Shown: positions 16,482 to 23,705 of the stretch, piece by piece | Layout of the letters: every line of letters begins with the position of its first letter | Position numbering within the stretch: position 1 is the stretch's first letter | From: a virus | IMG/VR virus record: IMGVR_UViG_3300025327_000035 | Coordinates: 1 to 56,830 of that record | Reading direction: 5' to 3' (one strand) | DNA: 56,830 nucleotides | Program-made: the position numbers and the translations under genes | The notes under the pieces: generated by a model | The model's database searches: none | Seen by the model: the letters and a program-made list of their open reading frames with translations, nothing else | What the model was told of the DNA's origin: nothing

Positions 16482-16510
16482 TTGCAATTCCGAAAAGTGG
16501 GGCTATAATA
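16482..16510 (+). promoter_or_regulatory. sigma70-type early promoter
   Basis: TTGCAA (16482-16487) and TATAAT (16505-16510) are 17 bases apart. Transcription would begin near 16517 and read the operon that starts at 16647, leaving a leader of about 130 bases. No intrinsic terminator is seen in the leader. Confidence 0.7.
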
Positions 16511-16646
16511 ATGGCGTAGTTGTACTTAAGTGTCACATCCGGTCGCGCAACCTCCGCCAGAGCCTAACGCGAGCGGACCCTAATCAACCGAGAGCGCAGG
16601 ACTCCCCCACTCCATTCGTCCTCGCGCCCTCGCCCAGGAGGGTGCA

Positions 16647-17018
16647 GTGTCACAAACTATTGTTTCCATGTCAGCGCGAGCTGGCAAGTCTCCGCGACCC
16701 TGTCGTACCCCGGGCTGCAAGAATCTTGTTGTACCTCCCAAGCGCTTGTGTTCAGGCTGTCTCCGCAAGCATCGCAACGCCGCCGCGCGCGCGCGCAATG
16801 GCCGCAGTTTCGGATGGGGCGCGGCGCGTGTGCTGTCCTCGTCTGTGCTGCGCGCGTCGAGTGCCATCAGCGTGAATACGGATTTCTATCGAGATCGGCA
16901 GAAACGTGGCCCGAACGGCGAATGCCCGTTCTGTGGCCTCGTCAACTGTGCCTGCGCGTCGGAGTCCGAGATCCGGCGCGCGCGCCTGCCGGAGGTGGAC
17001 AGTGGCGACACAGACTGA
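16647..17018 (+). CDS. small zinc-finger-like protein
   Basis: 123 residues starting at GTG with AGGAGGG 5 bases upstream. Two cysteine clusters are seen: CRTPGC with LCSGC (residues about 19-41) and CPFC with NCAC (about 98-107), which could each bind zinc. A basic stretch (KHRNAAARARNGRSFGWG) lies between. Small zinc proteins of this kind at the start of early operons often act on host transcription or nucleases, but the family is not recognised. First gene after the early promoter. Confidence 0.6.
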   Translation: MSQTIVSMSARAGKSPRPCRTPGCKNLVVPPKRLCSGCLRKHRNAAARARNGRSFGWGAARVLSSSVLRASSAISVNTDFYRDRQKRGPNGECPFCGLVNCACASESEIRRARLPEVDSGDTD

Positions 17019-17178
17019 GGAACTGGCCGCGCTGAAAGAGTGCATCGCCGCATGGCATCAGGATCGCGCCGGGTGGCTTGCCCGGCACGGCGATGAGCCT
17101 TACCCGCACATGCTCACCATCCTCGACCTGGAGGATGCGCGCGACATGCTCTGCGTGGGGGTGGATGATGGCAGATGA
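17002..17178 (+). CDS. small early protein, unknown
   Basis: 58 residues. GTG at 17002 is chosen because GGAGGTGG lies 5 bases upstream; it overlaps the end of the previous gene by 17 bases. Acidic and helical (ATQTEELAALKECIAAW, MLTILDLEDARDML). Function unknown. Confidence 0.5.
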   Translation: MATQTEELAALKECIAAWHQDRAGWLARHGDEPYPHMLTILDLEDARDMLCVGVDDGR

Positions 17179-17377
17179 ATTTCGCGCTTTCGAGCAAAAA
17201 AACTCAACGCGCTATGTCGTCCATCTATTCAGCGGCCCGGAGCATTTCAAGACCTGGTGCCAGGCGCATTGGCCACAGCACATGGTCGCCGCCAGCGCCG
17301 TTCGCGGCGTATGCGAGCGCTATCCGGTAGACCATCGCTTCGAGAATGAGCAAGAAATCATGGAGGTGCAGACGTGA
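17168..17377 (+). CDS. small early protein, unknown
   Basis: 69 residues; starts at one of two adjacent ATGs (17165 or 17168) overlapping the upstream gene. Contains YVVHLFSGPEHFKTWCQAHWPQH. A similar phrase (ILSHIFESCDEFQKWAKTH type) occurs in the gene at 18129, so the two short proteins may be distant paralogues. The stop overlaps the next GTG start. Confidence 0.5.
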   Translation: MADEFRAFEQKNSTRYVVHLFSGPEHFKTWCQAHWPQHMVAASAVRGVCERYPVDHRFENEQEIMEVQT

Positions 17378-18132
17378 ACGACGAAAAGGCGATGGTTCAG
17401 CTTCAGGCCGCCACGGTCGCGGCGCTTCATCGCATCGCGACCGCGCTCGAGGCCATCGCGCTGAGTAAAGCGCCCGCCCCGAATTTCGTGAGGCCTCTCG
17501 GCGAATACGCTGAATTCGATTTTGATTCGATCGGCGCGAAAGTCGCCGCACGCGATCGGCACGGACCGACCACGCTGGAGTGGGGCGGCTATCAATGGAC
17601 GCGCCGTTCGCCGTCCAACAAGTTCGGATCGGCCATCTGGTTCTCGCGCCCGATTGGCAAGGCCGAGGATGGCAGTGTGCGCTATGCGCGCCTGATCACG
17701 TTCCGCGAGCCGAGCGAGGCTGAGCCTCTGCCTGAGAAGGTGGCCGAGAAAGTGAGAAACGGCGAATCGGCTGGCATCGGCAGGCAAGCTGCGACTCCCG
17801 GGCCCGAGCAGACACATCCAGCCGAAGAGACACAGGCTCACGCGCCGATCAACGCCGATGTGGCCCAAGCGAAGGCCAAGCTGCAGACCACGCCGGCCGC
17901 AAGCGATAACCGCAAGCTTGCGCGTATCATATCTGGTGCCTGGTTCGAGCGCGCGAAGAAGCTCGCGGCCCGGGTCTCATATTATCAGAAAGATGGCCAA
18001 CCCGACCTGTACCACCTGGCCGGCTCTGCATTGAAATGCGGATACCCGGAAATCACGGACGACAATCTTGCGGATGTGCTGCGCGCTCTGGAGCAGCACG
18101 CAATCGAGCAAACGGTCGAAGTGCCGGCATGA
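17374..18132 (+). CDS. early protein with conserved aromatic core, unknown
   Basis: 252 residues, GTG start with GGAGGTGCAGAC just upstream. Residues 1-35 form a helix. Residues about 65-110 form a compact aromatic-rich core (LEWGGYQWTRRSP, GSAIWFSRP, YARLITFRE). Residues 115-180 are a disordered, Pro/Glu/Ala-rich linker. The C-terminal 60 residues are helical (AWFERAKKLAARVSYYQ). The arrangement of small core, linker and C-terminal domain could suit a DNA-binding or recombination accessory protein, but no family is recognised. Confidence 0.5.
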   Translation: MNDEKAMVQLQAATVAALHRIATALEAIALSKAPAPNFVRPLGEYAEFDFDSIGAKVAARDRHGPTTLEWGGYQWTRRSPSNKFGSAIWFSRPIGKAEDGSVRYARLITFREPSEAEPLPEKVAEKVRNGESAGIGRQAATPGPEQTHPAEETQAHAPINADVAQAKAKLQTTPAASDNRKLARIISGAWFERAKKLAARVSYYQKDGQPDLYHLAGSALKCGYPEITDDNLADVLRALEQHAIEQTVEVPA

Positions 18133-18386
18133 GCTACCGGATCGCAGAAGAAACCCTGGCGGGTTACCTATCGCACATCTTCGAGTCGTGCGACGAATTC
18201 CAGAAGTGGGCAAAGACTCACCCTGGGCACGGGGAGATTGTGAGCCGGGCGCTCGCGGGAATGTCCGGTAGGCCAATGGCGGGGACGATCGACCATCGCG
18301 CCGACAAGCCCCCGATTGACCCTGTCGGGGGCCAGTGCCAGGAGGCAGAGGCGCCGGCGCCGGTGGAGAATGAAAGACTTTTCTGA
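18129..18386 (+). CDS. small early protein, unknown
   Basis: 85 residues; the ATG overlaps the previous stop (ATGA). N-terminal half folded (MSYRIAEETLAGYLSHIFES, DEFQKWAKTHPGHGEI), C-terminal half Pro/Gly-rich and probably disordered. Possible relative of the 17168 gene product. Function unknown. Confidence 0.5.
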   Translation: MSYRIAEETLAGYLSHIFESCDEFQKWAKTHPGHGEIVSRALAGMSGRPMAGTIDHRADKPPIDPVGGQCQEAEAPAPVENERLF

Positions 18387-18398
18387 AAGGAGAAAACC

Positions 18399-19247
18399 AT
18401 GATTCCCCAAGAGACTCAAGAGATGATCGCGCGCGGCACGGAGCGCATCCAGCAGGAGTGGAAGCGCCGTGACGAAGAGAAGGCGGCACAAGAGCAGGCT
18501 TATCAGGCCCAGGTCGCCGAGGCGTGGGATCGCTTCGAGGCTGGCGCAAGGGCCGCGCTACCGCCGGAGCTGCATCCGTTCTTGCGGATCGAGCGGAAGA
18601 ATGATCACGAGCCAGATCGATGGTGGGAGGTGGCCGAGATCCAGATCGAAGGATTGGTACCGATCCGGATCAGTCTTCATCGCGGAGACAATGGCGAATA
18701 CACATCGGCTACGAACGGGAAGAGGCTGATAGTCGCTGGCATGCGAGACGCCGAAATCTCCTGGAGCGACGGGCAGAATTACGGCAATACCCACAAGACC
18801 GACGATCTGGAAGAGGCGCTCGGCTTGGCGCGCCTGCGCCATGAGAAGCTGATACTCAACGAAGCCACAGTCGAAGCCGAGCAGGCCAGGCGAGAAGCAG
18901 AGTACCGGGAGATAGAGCGCAAACAGGCCGAGCGCCATGCGCGCAAACAGGCCGAAGATCAGCGCGAAGCGGATGCCAGGCGGGAGCTATTCGATTCGGT
19001 TGCCCGGGACCCTGTCGCGCTGGTAATGCTCCGCGTTTTCGTCGCGCTCCAGGGTGAGCGCGCAGAGTGGGAAGAGCGCCTGAGCCAATCTGCCGAAACG
19101 GCATCGGCGATCGAGTATTCCTACGATCAGCAGCTCGCCAATGTGCGCGCCAAAGAGAGCCGCGCGCTGCAGGAAGCCGACGATGCGCGCCGGCGCGCCG
19201 AGGATGCCGAATACGAGTTAGCCCGCGCGAAGCGGGCTGCGCGATAA
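18399..19247 (+). CDS. coiled-coil early protein, unknown
   Basis: 282 residues. A helical N-terminus, a globular middle (residues about 50-145, with RWWEVAEIQIEGLVPIRISL), then a long charged coiled coil (residues 150-282, many Ala/Glu/Arg/Gln heptads). AAGGAG lies 8 bases before the ATG. No motif of a known enzyme. Followed by a strong hairpin at 19268-19304. Confidence 0.55.
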   Translation: MIPQETQEMIARGTERIQQEWKRRDEEKAAQEQAYQAQVAEAWDRFEAGARAALPPELHPFLRIERKNDHEPDRWWEVAEIQIEGLVPIRISLHRGDNGEYTSATNGKRLIVAGMRDAEISWSDGQNYGNTHKTDDLEEALGLARLRHEKLILNEATVEAEQARREAEYREIERKQAERHARKQAEDQREADARRELFDSVARDPVALVMLRVFVALQGERAEWEERLSQSAETASAIEYSYDQQLANVRAKESRALQEADDARRRAEDAEYELARAKRAAR

Positions 19248-19267
19248 CAGTCGCTTTAGTCTTTGCT

Positions 19268-19304
19268 CCCCCGCCGCCGGCGTGCTCTCGCCCGGTGGCG
19301 GGGG
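19268..19304. other. strong GC hairpin between early genes
   Basis: CCCCCGCCGCCGG and CCGGTGGCGGGGG form a 13-bp stem with one G-U pair and an 11-base loop. No T-run follows, so it is not a standard intrinsic terminator. It may pause transcription or protect or process mRNA before the LuxR-type gene. Confidence 0.55.
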
Positions 19305-19318
19305 ATAGCGAGTCCTCA

Positions 19319-19666
19319 ATGAGCCACAGACACGATCTGACAAAGCGCGAGCGCCAGGCTGCTCGCCTGGTCGCGGCCGGCCTGACCAATCGAGAGATCG
19401 CCGAAAGACTTGGCGTCGAAACCGCGACGGCAAAGACGCATGTGAGCCAGGTCTTGCGCAAGCTGGGCGTGGAGAGCCGGGAAGATGTGCGCGAGCTGCC
19501 GGAGCCGAGCAACGGGCAACATTCTGCGTTTTCAAATGATGACGTGATCGAGATTTTATGGAGCATCCATGCGCTGATGCTGCGCAGGGGCAGCCCGGAG
19601 CTGGCGAGGATCGTCAACCGGGCCTTGCTCCATATCCGCCTGCACCGGAATGGGTACGAGCGATGA
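19319..19666 (+). CDS. LuxR/GerE-type HTH regulator
   Basis: 115 residues. Residues 6-50 are a LuxR C-terminal type HTH (LTKRERQAARLVAAGLTNRE, IAERLGVETATAKTHVSQVL). No receiver or ligand domain precedes it. The second half is a helical segment (DDVIEILWSIHALMLRR). Likely binds phage or host DNA as a small stand-alone regulator, possibly timing early or late genes. The ATG at 19319 was chosen because the HTH begins right after it and the upstream hairpin makes longer forms unlikely. Confidence 0.7.
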   Translation: MSHRHDLTKRERQAARLVAAGLTNREIAERLGVETATAKTHVSQVLRKLGVESREDVRELPEPSNGQHSAFSNDDVIEILWSIHALMLRRGSPELARIVNRALLHIRLHRNGYER

Positions 19667-20106
19667 AGGCAAGCAGCATCTTGACCATCTGCGCCGGGGG
19701 CGGATTCCGTTCCCGGATCATGGCCGTGCTGCTCGCGCAGCGAACGGGCCTGCGCACGGCCTACGCCGGCACGACGACGGACTGGCAGGGGCGTGTGAAC
19801 CCGCACGCCACGGCGGTCTTGGAGCATGCCGGCATCTATGATCGTCCGCTCATCTCTCACCAGGTTCGGGCCGATGAGATCACCGCCGCCGGCATCGTGA
19901 TCTGCGCCGAGCGCCGGCATCGCGAGCAGTTGTGTGAGATGTATCCCGAGGCAGCGGAGAAGATGTTCACATTGGCGGAATTGGCCGGCGTCGAGGACGT
20001 CGCCGATCCGACGCCGATCGCGCACCTGGGGCACCAGCTGACGCTCGACGAGCTGATGCCGACGTATCAGGAGATTCGTGCGGCAGTGGAGCGGATTGCG
20101 CTATGA
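19663..20106 (+). CDS. low-molecular-weight protein-tyrosine-phosphatase-like protein
   Basis: 147 residues, ATGA overlap with the HTH gene. The N-terminus has a strand then the P-loop C(x)5R(S): Cys10, Arg16 in ILTICAGGGFRSRIMAVLLA, matching the CTGNICRS loop of LMW phosphatases and arsenate reductases. Later, the segment AGIVICAERRHREQLCEMYP matches the family strand and helix, and the DPTP motif (near residue 115) corresponds to the loop with the general-acid Asp. It likely hydrolyses phosphate from protein, nucleotide or sugar phosphoesters. Length is normal. Its host target is unknown. Confidence 0.7.
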   Translation: MKASSILTICAGGGFRSRIMAVLLAQRTGLRTAYAGTTTDWQGRVNPHATAVLEHAGIYDRPLISHQVRADEITAAGIVICAERRHREQLCEMYPEAAEKMFTLAELAGVEDVADPTPIAHLGHQLTLDELMPTYQEIRAAVERIAL

Positions 20107-21137
20107 ACTTCCACGAAGTATCAAACTTATTCCCATTGATGTCGGACGAAGAGCTAGACGAGCTTGCAGACGACATCCAGGAAAATGGCCTCAAGGAGGC
20201 TATCTGTATTCACGACGGCAAGATCATTGATGGCCGCAATCGGTACCTGGCGTGCGAGCGCGCAGGCGTGGAGCCGCACTATCAGGAATGGGATGGCCAA
20301 GGCTCGCTGGTGTCGTTCGTCGTTTCGCTGAACCTCAAACGGCGCCATTTGAGTGAGAGCCAGCGCGCAATGGTCGCGGGGAAGTTGGCGAATATGCGTT
20401 CGGGTTCACGGACCGATCTTGTGAGAAATGGTGCGGAACCTCCCGCCAATTGGCGGGAGGTTAGTCAGACCGAAGCTGCAACCTTGCTTAATGTCGGCGA
20501 GCGCAGCGTGCAGCGCGCCAAGACGGTCATCGATCGCGGTGTACCCGAGCTTCAACAGGCCGTCGAGCACGGAGAGGTGTCTGTATTAGCCGCGTCCGAA
20601 ATCGCCCGCGCGCCACAGGAGAAGCAGCGCGAGCGCCTCAACGTGCACTTCTCAAGCAGCAGCGATGACCATAATACGCCGAGACATATACTCGACATGG
20701 TGATGGCTGTGATGGGCGAGATCGACCTCGACCCATGCAGCAACAGCAAGGAATCACCGAACGTCCCGGCCAAATACCATTACACAAAAAGCGACGATGG
20801 ATTAAGCAAAAAGTGGTTTGGCCGGGTCTATATGAATCCCCCTTACGGCGATGAAATCCCGAAATGGGTAGGCAAGCTGGTCGATACCTTCGAGTCAGGT
20901 GAAGTCAAGGAGGCCATCGCATTACTCCCGGCCAGGACGGACACCGCCTGGTTTAACCAGGTATGCAGCTACACTATTTGTTTTGTGCGAGGCCGGCTCA
21001 AATTCGGAGATGCGAATAACTCGGCCCCGTTCCCGTCCGCAGTTGTCTACCTCGGCTCTCGCTCGAAGCGCTTCATAAAAGCCTTTTCTGAGATTGGGCC
21101 GGTATTCCAAAGGGTCGATCGAGATGTACAAATTTGA
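20103..21137 (+). CDS. ParB-like nuclease domain fused to Dam-type DNA adenine methylase
   Basis: 344 residues. Residues 1-100 are a ParB/Srx-like domain (ENGLKEAICIHDGKIIDGRN, then RYLACERAGV and NLKRRHLSESQRA). An HTH-like linker follows (VSQTEAATLLNVGERSVQRAK). Residues 190-340 match the phage N6-adenine methylase family: NTPRHILDM, IDLDPCSN, YHYTKSDDGLSKKW, then motif IV NPPYG. The protein would methylate adenine in specific sites, perhaps to shield phage DNA from host restriction. ParB-methylase fusions are known in phages. Overlaps the phosphatase gene by 4 bases. Confidence 0.8.
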   Translation: MNFHEVSNLFPLMSDEELDELADDIQENGLKEAICIHDGKIIDGRNRYLACERAGVEPHYQEWDGQGSLVSFVVSLNLKRRHLSESQRAMVAGKLANMRSGSRTDLVRNGAEPPANWREVSQTEAATLLNVGERSVQRAKTVIDRGVPELQQAVEHGEVSVLAASEIARAPQEKQRERLNVHFSSSSDDHNTPRHILDMVMAVMGEIDLDPCSNSKESPNVPAKYHYTKSDDGLSKKWFGRVYMNPPYGDEIPKWVGKLVDTFESGEVKEAIALLPARTDTAWFNQVCSYTICFVRGRLKFGDANNSAPFPSAVVYLGSRSKRFIKAFSEIGPVFQRVDRDVQI

Positions 21138-21582
21138 TATACAGCTCGAAAAAGGCGAACTTCAAGAAAAACGCCTCGATGTGTTTTTCTCGAAGTGGTA
21201 CACCATCCGCAAGACTTCCCGGCAGATGCAGCGCGCGGGCATCGATCGGGTTTATCGGAGAAACGGCAAGGAGACGCGGATTGAATATAAGTCCGATTGG
21301 ACAGCCAGCAAAACGGGAAACGTGTTCATCGAGACGGTATCCGTGGATAGCGAAAATAAGCCGGGCTGGGCCTATACCTCACGAGCAGACATCTTGATCT
21401 ACCTGCTGCCTGATGACGATTTGGTCTACGTGGTAAAAATGAAAGACATTCGGAGCCACATTAAGGAATGGGCCAAGCGATACTCAGAGAAGTCGATCCA
21501 AAATCAGGGCTATTGCACGCGTGGACTGCCTGTCCCACAAATGGAGTTTGAAAAGCTTGCGGTTCAAGTATTGGTGATATAG
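21124..21582 (+). CDS. putative PD-(D/E)XK nuclease-like protein
   Basis: 152 residues from ATG 21124 (GATCGAG upstream). The segment GIDRVY followed by RIEYKSDW gives a D-x(n)-ExK pattern, typical of restriction-like nuclease folds; SKTGNVFIETVSVD adds a strand with Glu. It overlaps the methylase gene by 14 bases, so methylase and nuclease are linked, like a restriction-modification or repair pair. The motif is plausible but I cannot confirm the fold. It may instead be an inactive relative. Confidence 0.5.
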   Translation: MYKFDIQLEKGELQEKRLDVFFSKWYTIRKTSRQMQRAGIDRVYRRNGKETRIEYKSDWTASKTGNVFIETVSVDSENKPGWAYTSRADILIYLLPDDDLVYVVKMKDIRSHIKEWAKRYSEKSIQNQGYCTRGLPVPQMEFEKLAVQVLVI

Positions 21583-21590
21583 GCACGAGA

Positions 21591-22493
21591 ATGGCGATCA
21601 AAACTCAAATTGAGTGGTGTGATTCGACTGTCAACGCAATGGCCGGCTGCGACGGCTGTGAGCTGTGGATCCCGAAGGCCGGCGTCCACGACTGCTACGC
21701 AGGCGTCTTGACGGAGCGGTACGGGGGCCGCTCCGGCTGGCCCGCGTCATTCGATCAGCCCCGGCACTTCCCCGGACGCATTGAGGCGGCGCTGCGCTGG
21801 CCCGATCTGGCCGGAACGAAGCGCGCCGACAAACCGTGGCTCGACGGAATGCCGCGCTTGATCTTCCTCGACGACATGGGAGACACGTTCACAGAGAGCC
21901 TTGACGCGGACTGGCTGCCGCCGCTCATAGAGCCGATGGCCCGCGCACCGCACGTCTGGATTTTCCTGACGAAGCGGCCGCGGCGGATGCGCGCATTCTT
22001 CGAGCGGGTGGGCATCCCGGCCAACTTCTGGCTGGGCACGACCGTCACTGGCCCGGCGACGCTTGGCCGGCTGCGCGACTTGCAGAGGCTGCGCGACATC
22101 GGCGATAACATCCTGTGGTGCAGCTTCGAGCCACTGATGGCGCCGCTTGAGTTCTCTGTCCGACAGGGGAACGGGGTGTTTGAATCCAGGGAAGGTTTTG
22201 TCAACGACGAGCCGGTTGACCTCGATCTCGAGCCACTCATAGACTGGGCGGTAGTCGGCGGCGGCAGCCACATGAAGCGCAAGATGAAGCCAGAATGGGC
22301 TTACGATTTGATCCATTGGCTTGATGTGACCGACGTCCCGACATTCTTCAAACAATGGGGGGACTTGTCCGCGAACCCGGACCCGGGCGACCCGACCGCG
22401 CGGGAGAACGGCGGGTACGCGAAAGGCGGACGAACAATCGGCGGCAGGACGCTGAGCGAATTTCCGAAGGTGGTTGGACTTGAGCGACAATAG
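21591..22493 (+). CDS. phage Gp37/Gp68-like DUF5131 protein
   Basis: 300 residues. The start IEWCDSTVNAMAGCDGC, with VHDCYAG, corresponds to the family's conserved N-terminal Cys pattern (IEWTD-x-TWNP-x-GC and CYA). RLIFLDDMGDTF, IFLTKRPRRM, FWLGTTVT and WCSFEPLMAPL follow the usual motifs, and IDWAVVGGGS is also typical. These proteins resemble radical SAM enzymes with unproven function, widespread in phages and in some defence contexts. It is 8 bases after the nuclease-like gene. Confidence 0.75.
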   Translation: MAIKTQIEWCDSTVNAMAGCDGCELWIPKAGVHDCYAGVLTERYGGRSGWPASFDQPRHFPGRIEAALRWPDLAGTKRADKPWLDGMPRLIFLDDMGDTFTESLDADWLPPLIEPMARAPHVWIFLTKRPRRMRAFFERVGIPANFWLGTTVTGPATLGRLRDLQRLRDIGDNILWCSFEPLMAPLEFSVRQGNGVFESREGFVNDEPVDLDLEPLIDWAVVGGGSHMKRKMKPEWAYDLIHWLDVTDVPTFFKQWGDLSANPDPGDPTARENGGYAKGGRTIGGRTLSEFPKVVGLERQ

Positions 22494-22686
22494 CCGCCTG
22501 CAAATTATCACAGAAGCTCGCGCCATCATCGGCGGCGACGACGTGCCGCTGTGGTCGGTCGTCGCCGCGCTGGCGCTCGGCTATCAGGGAGAAGGCGTCG
22601 TGCTGCATGTGGCGCGTGTCATCCTGGAGTGGCACGATCTGTATGCCGTGAAAACGGATCGCGCTGCCAAGATCGGGCCAAGGTGA
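22480..22686 (+). CDS. small early protein, unknown
   Basis: 68 residues from TTG 22480, chosen for GAAGGTGG 7 bases upstream. Overlaps the DUF5131 gene by 14 bases. Two helices (LQIITEARAIIGG, VVLHVARVILEWHDLYAV). No family recognised. Ends just before a strong promoter. Confidence 0.45.
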   Translation: MSDNSRLQIITEARAIIGGDDVPLWSVVAALALGYQGEGVVLHVARVILEWHDLYAVKTDRAAKIGPR

Positions 22687-22703
22687 AACGGATAAATTCC
22701 ATG

Positions 22704-22732
22704 TTGACAACAATTCAAAGCGGGCTTATACT
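22704..22732 (+). promoter_or_regulatory. sigma70-type promoter
   Basis: TTGACA (22704-22709) and TATACT (22727-22732) separated by 17 bases, close to consensus. It would start transcription near 22739, about 20 bases before the GTG of the excisionase-like gene at 22761. Confidence 0.75.
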
Positions 22733-22760
22733 GCGTCGCAACTGTCACATAGGGGGCGCA

Positions 22761-23000
22761 GTGAAAAGAGAGCGAATCTTGAACATTCGCGAAGTTGCCG
22801 AAGTCTTTGGCGTATCGACGAGGACAATCCTGCGCAGGCTGGCGGTCGGATGGCTCCCCGGCGCGTATAAGTCCGGTCCGGGGAAGACATCGAAGTGGCT
22901 GTTTCCCGAAAGATCGGTAAACGCGCAGATCGAGGAACAGCAGTCAGAGCGTGCCTTGACAGCGCCGCAGAAGAAGCGGCGCGCACAGTCCGAGGACTGA
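22761..23000 (+). CDS. MerR/excisionase-like HTH protein
   Basis: 79 residues from GTG 22761 (GGGGGCG upstream). The N-terminal HTH (NIREVAEVFGVSTRTILRRL, then a GW-x-PGAYKSG wing and WLFP) is the small MerR-like HTH used by excisionases and phage regulators. The C-terminus is charged. It has its own promoter and is followed by a terminator at 23231, so it forms a short unit. Next to the tRNA-half-like element at 23144, which would suit an excisionase, though the integrase gene is 11 kb away. Confidence 0.6.
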   Translation: MKRERILNIREVAEVFGVSTRTILRRLAVGWLPGAYKSGPGKTSKWLFPERSVNAQIEEQQSERALTAPQKKRRAQSED

Positions 23001-23143
23001 ACGCGCCGCCGCGCTTCGGCCACTACCCTGATAGCCCCCTCCGCCAAGAGCCGGGCTGATCAAGGCACCCTAACAACCGAGTAGCGCTTGCACGACATCC
23101 CCATGCGTAGGGGATGGTGTGCCCCATTTGGCCGACGGCCTCA

Positions 23144-23188
23144 GCAGGGGCTTATGAGTCCCCTGCTCTGCCACTGAGCTACGCCGCC
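23144..23188 (-). other. tRNA-Met(CAT)-like 5' half, candidate attP core
   Basis: Read on the - strand, 23188-23144 starts GGCGGCGTA, then a perfect D arm (GCTC-AGTGGCA-GAGC), then an anticodon arm with CTCATAA loop (anticodon CAT). The expected T arm and 3' acceptor strand (CGCCGCC) are absent after it. It is therefore half of a tRNA, not a gene. A - strand TATAAT (23225-23220) lies upstream. Such partial tRNA identity is typical of att sites. Confidence 0.45.
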
Positions 23189-23230
23189 AGCGCCAAATGA
23201 GCAAAGCGCTTCGGACTGGATTATATCACG

Positions 23231-23258
23231 AAACTCTACGCAGGTAGAGTTTTTGTTT
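23231..23258 (+). terminator. intrinsic terminator
   Basis: AAACTCTAC and GTAGAGTTT form a perfect 9-bp stem with a 4-base loop, followed by TTGTTT. It ends transcription from the excisionase-like gene. The 230 bases between 23001 and 23230 hold only the tRNA-half-like element and a short hairpin (CATCCCC/GGGGATG, 23096-23116). Confidence 0.8.
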
Positions 23259-23282
23259 CGACATTCAGTTCAGGAGCTAACG

Positions 23283-23486
23283 ATGCAATACGATCTATAT
23301 AAAGTGTTTACAAAGGATTCTTTGAGAGCGACGGTCTACGTCGCGTCCAATGAGGATCCTGACTTCGAGATTCGACGTTGGCTGGGCCAACAGAACGTGG
23401 CGCCGGCAAACGTGTCGAGCATTTCTCCGGCCGGATACCGGACGGAAGATGTCCGGCCGAAGAACACGCCGTTCGTGGCGAGCTAG
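23283..23486 (+). CDS. small protein, unknown
   Basis: 67 residues. AGGAG lies 7 bases before ATG 23283. It starts directly after the terminator at 23231. Predicted beta-alpha fold (YDLYKVFTKDSLRATVYVAS). Function unknown; it opens the replication module. Confidence 0.55.
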   Translation: MQYDLYKVFTKDSLRATVYVASNEDPDFEIRRWLGQQNVAPANVSSISPAGYRTEDVRPKNTPFVAS

Positions 23487-23495
23487 GAGAGCGCA

Positions 23496-23705
23496 ATGAG
23501 TGCAGAACTGGCGAAAGCGTATTGGCTCGTCCTTGGTAGTGGCTGGACCGACGATGGGGCGCGCCAACGTTTCAAGGAAAAGTTTGGATACCATGCGGAA
23601 CAGGTCATCCGAGAGAAGGGCTATGCGTGGGTCGGTCCGATCAAAGAGGCAACATTGAAGCCGACACCCAGGCCAGAGCCGACGCCGGACTTGATTGTTC
23701 TATAA
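23496..23705 (+). CDS. small protein, unknown
   Basis: 69 residues with GGAGAG upstream. Helical (AKAYWLVLGSGWTDDGARQR, FKEKFGYHAEQVIREKG) with a Pro-rich tail. Function unknown. Immediately followed by the replication initiator ORF. Confidence 0.5.
   Translation: MSAELAKAYWLVLGSGWTDDGARQRFKEKFGYHAEQVIREKGYAWVGPIKEATLKPTPRPEPTPDLIVL

Noticed and set aside
19268-19304. Intrinsic terminator
   Set aside because: Strong stem but no T-run on either strand; kept as a hairpin only.
18856-20034. 392-residue - strand ORF across several early genes
   Set aside because: Spans an intergenic hairpin and lies opposite the HTH and phosphatase genes; no motif and no ribosome site.
23096-23188. Complete tRNA gene on the - strand
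   Set aside because: The D arm and anticodon arm are present, but no T arm and no matching 3' acceptor strand could be found downstream.
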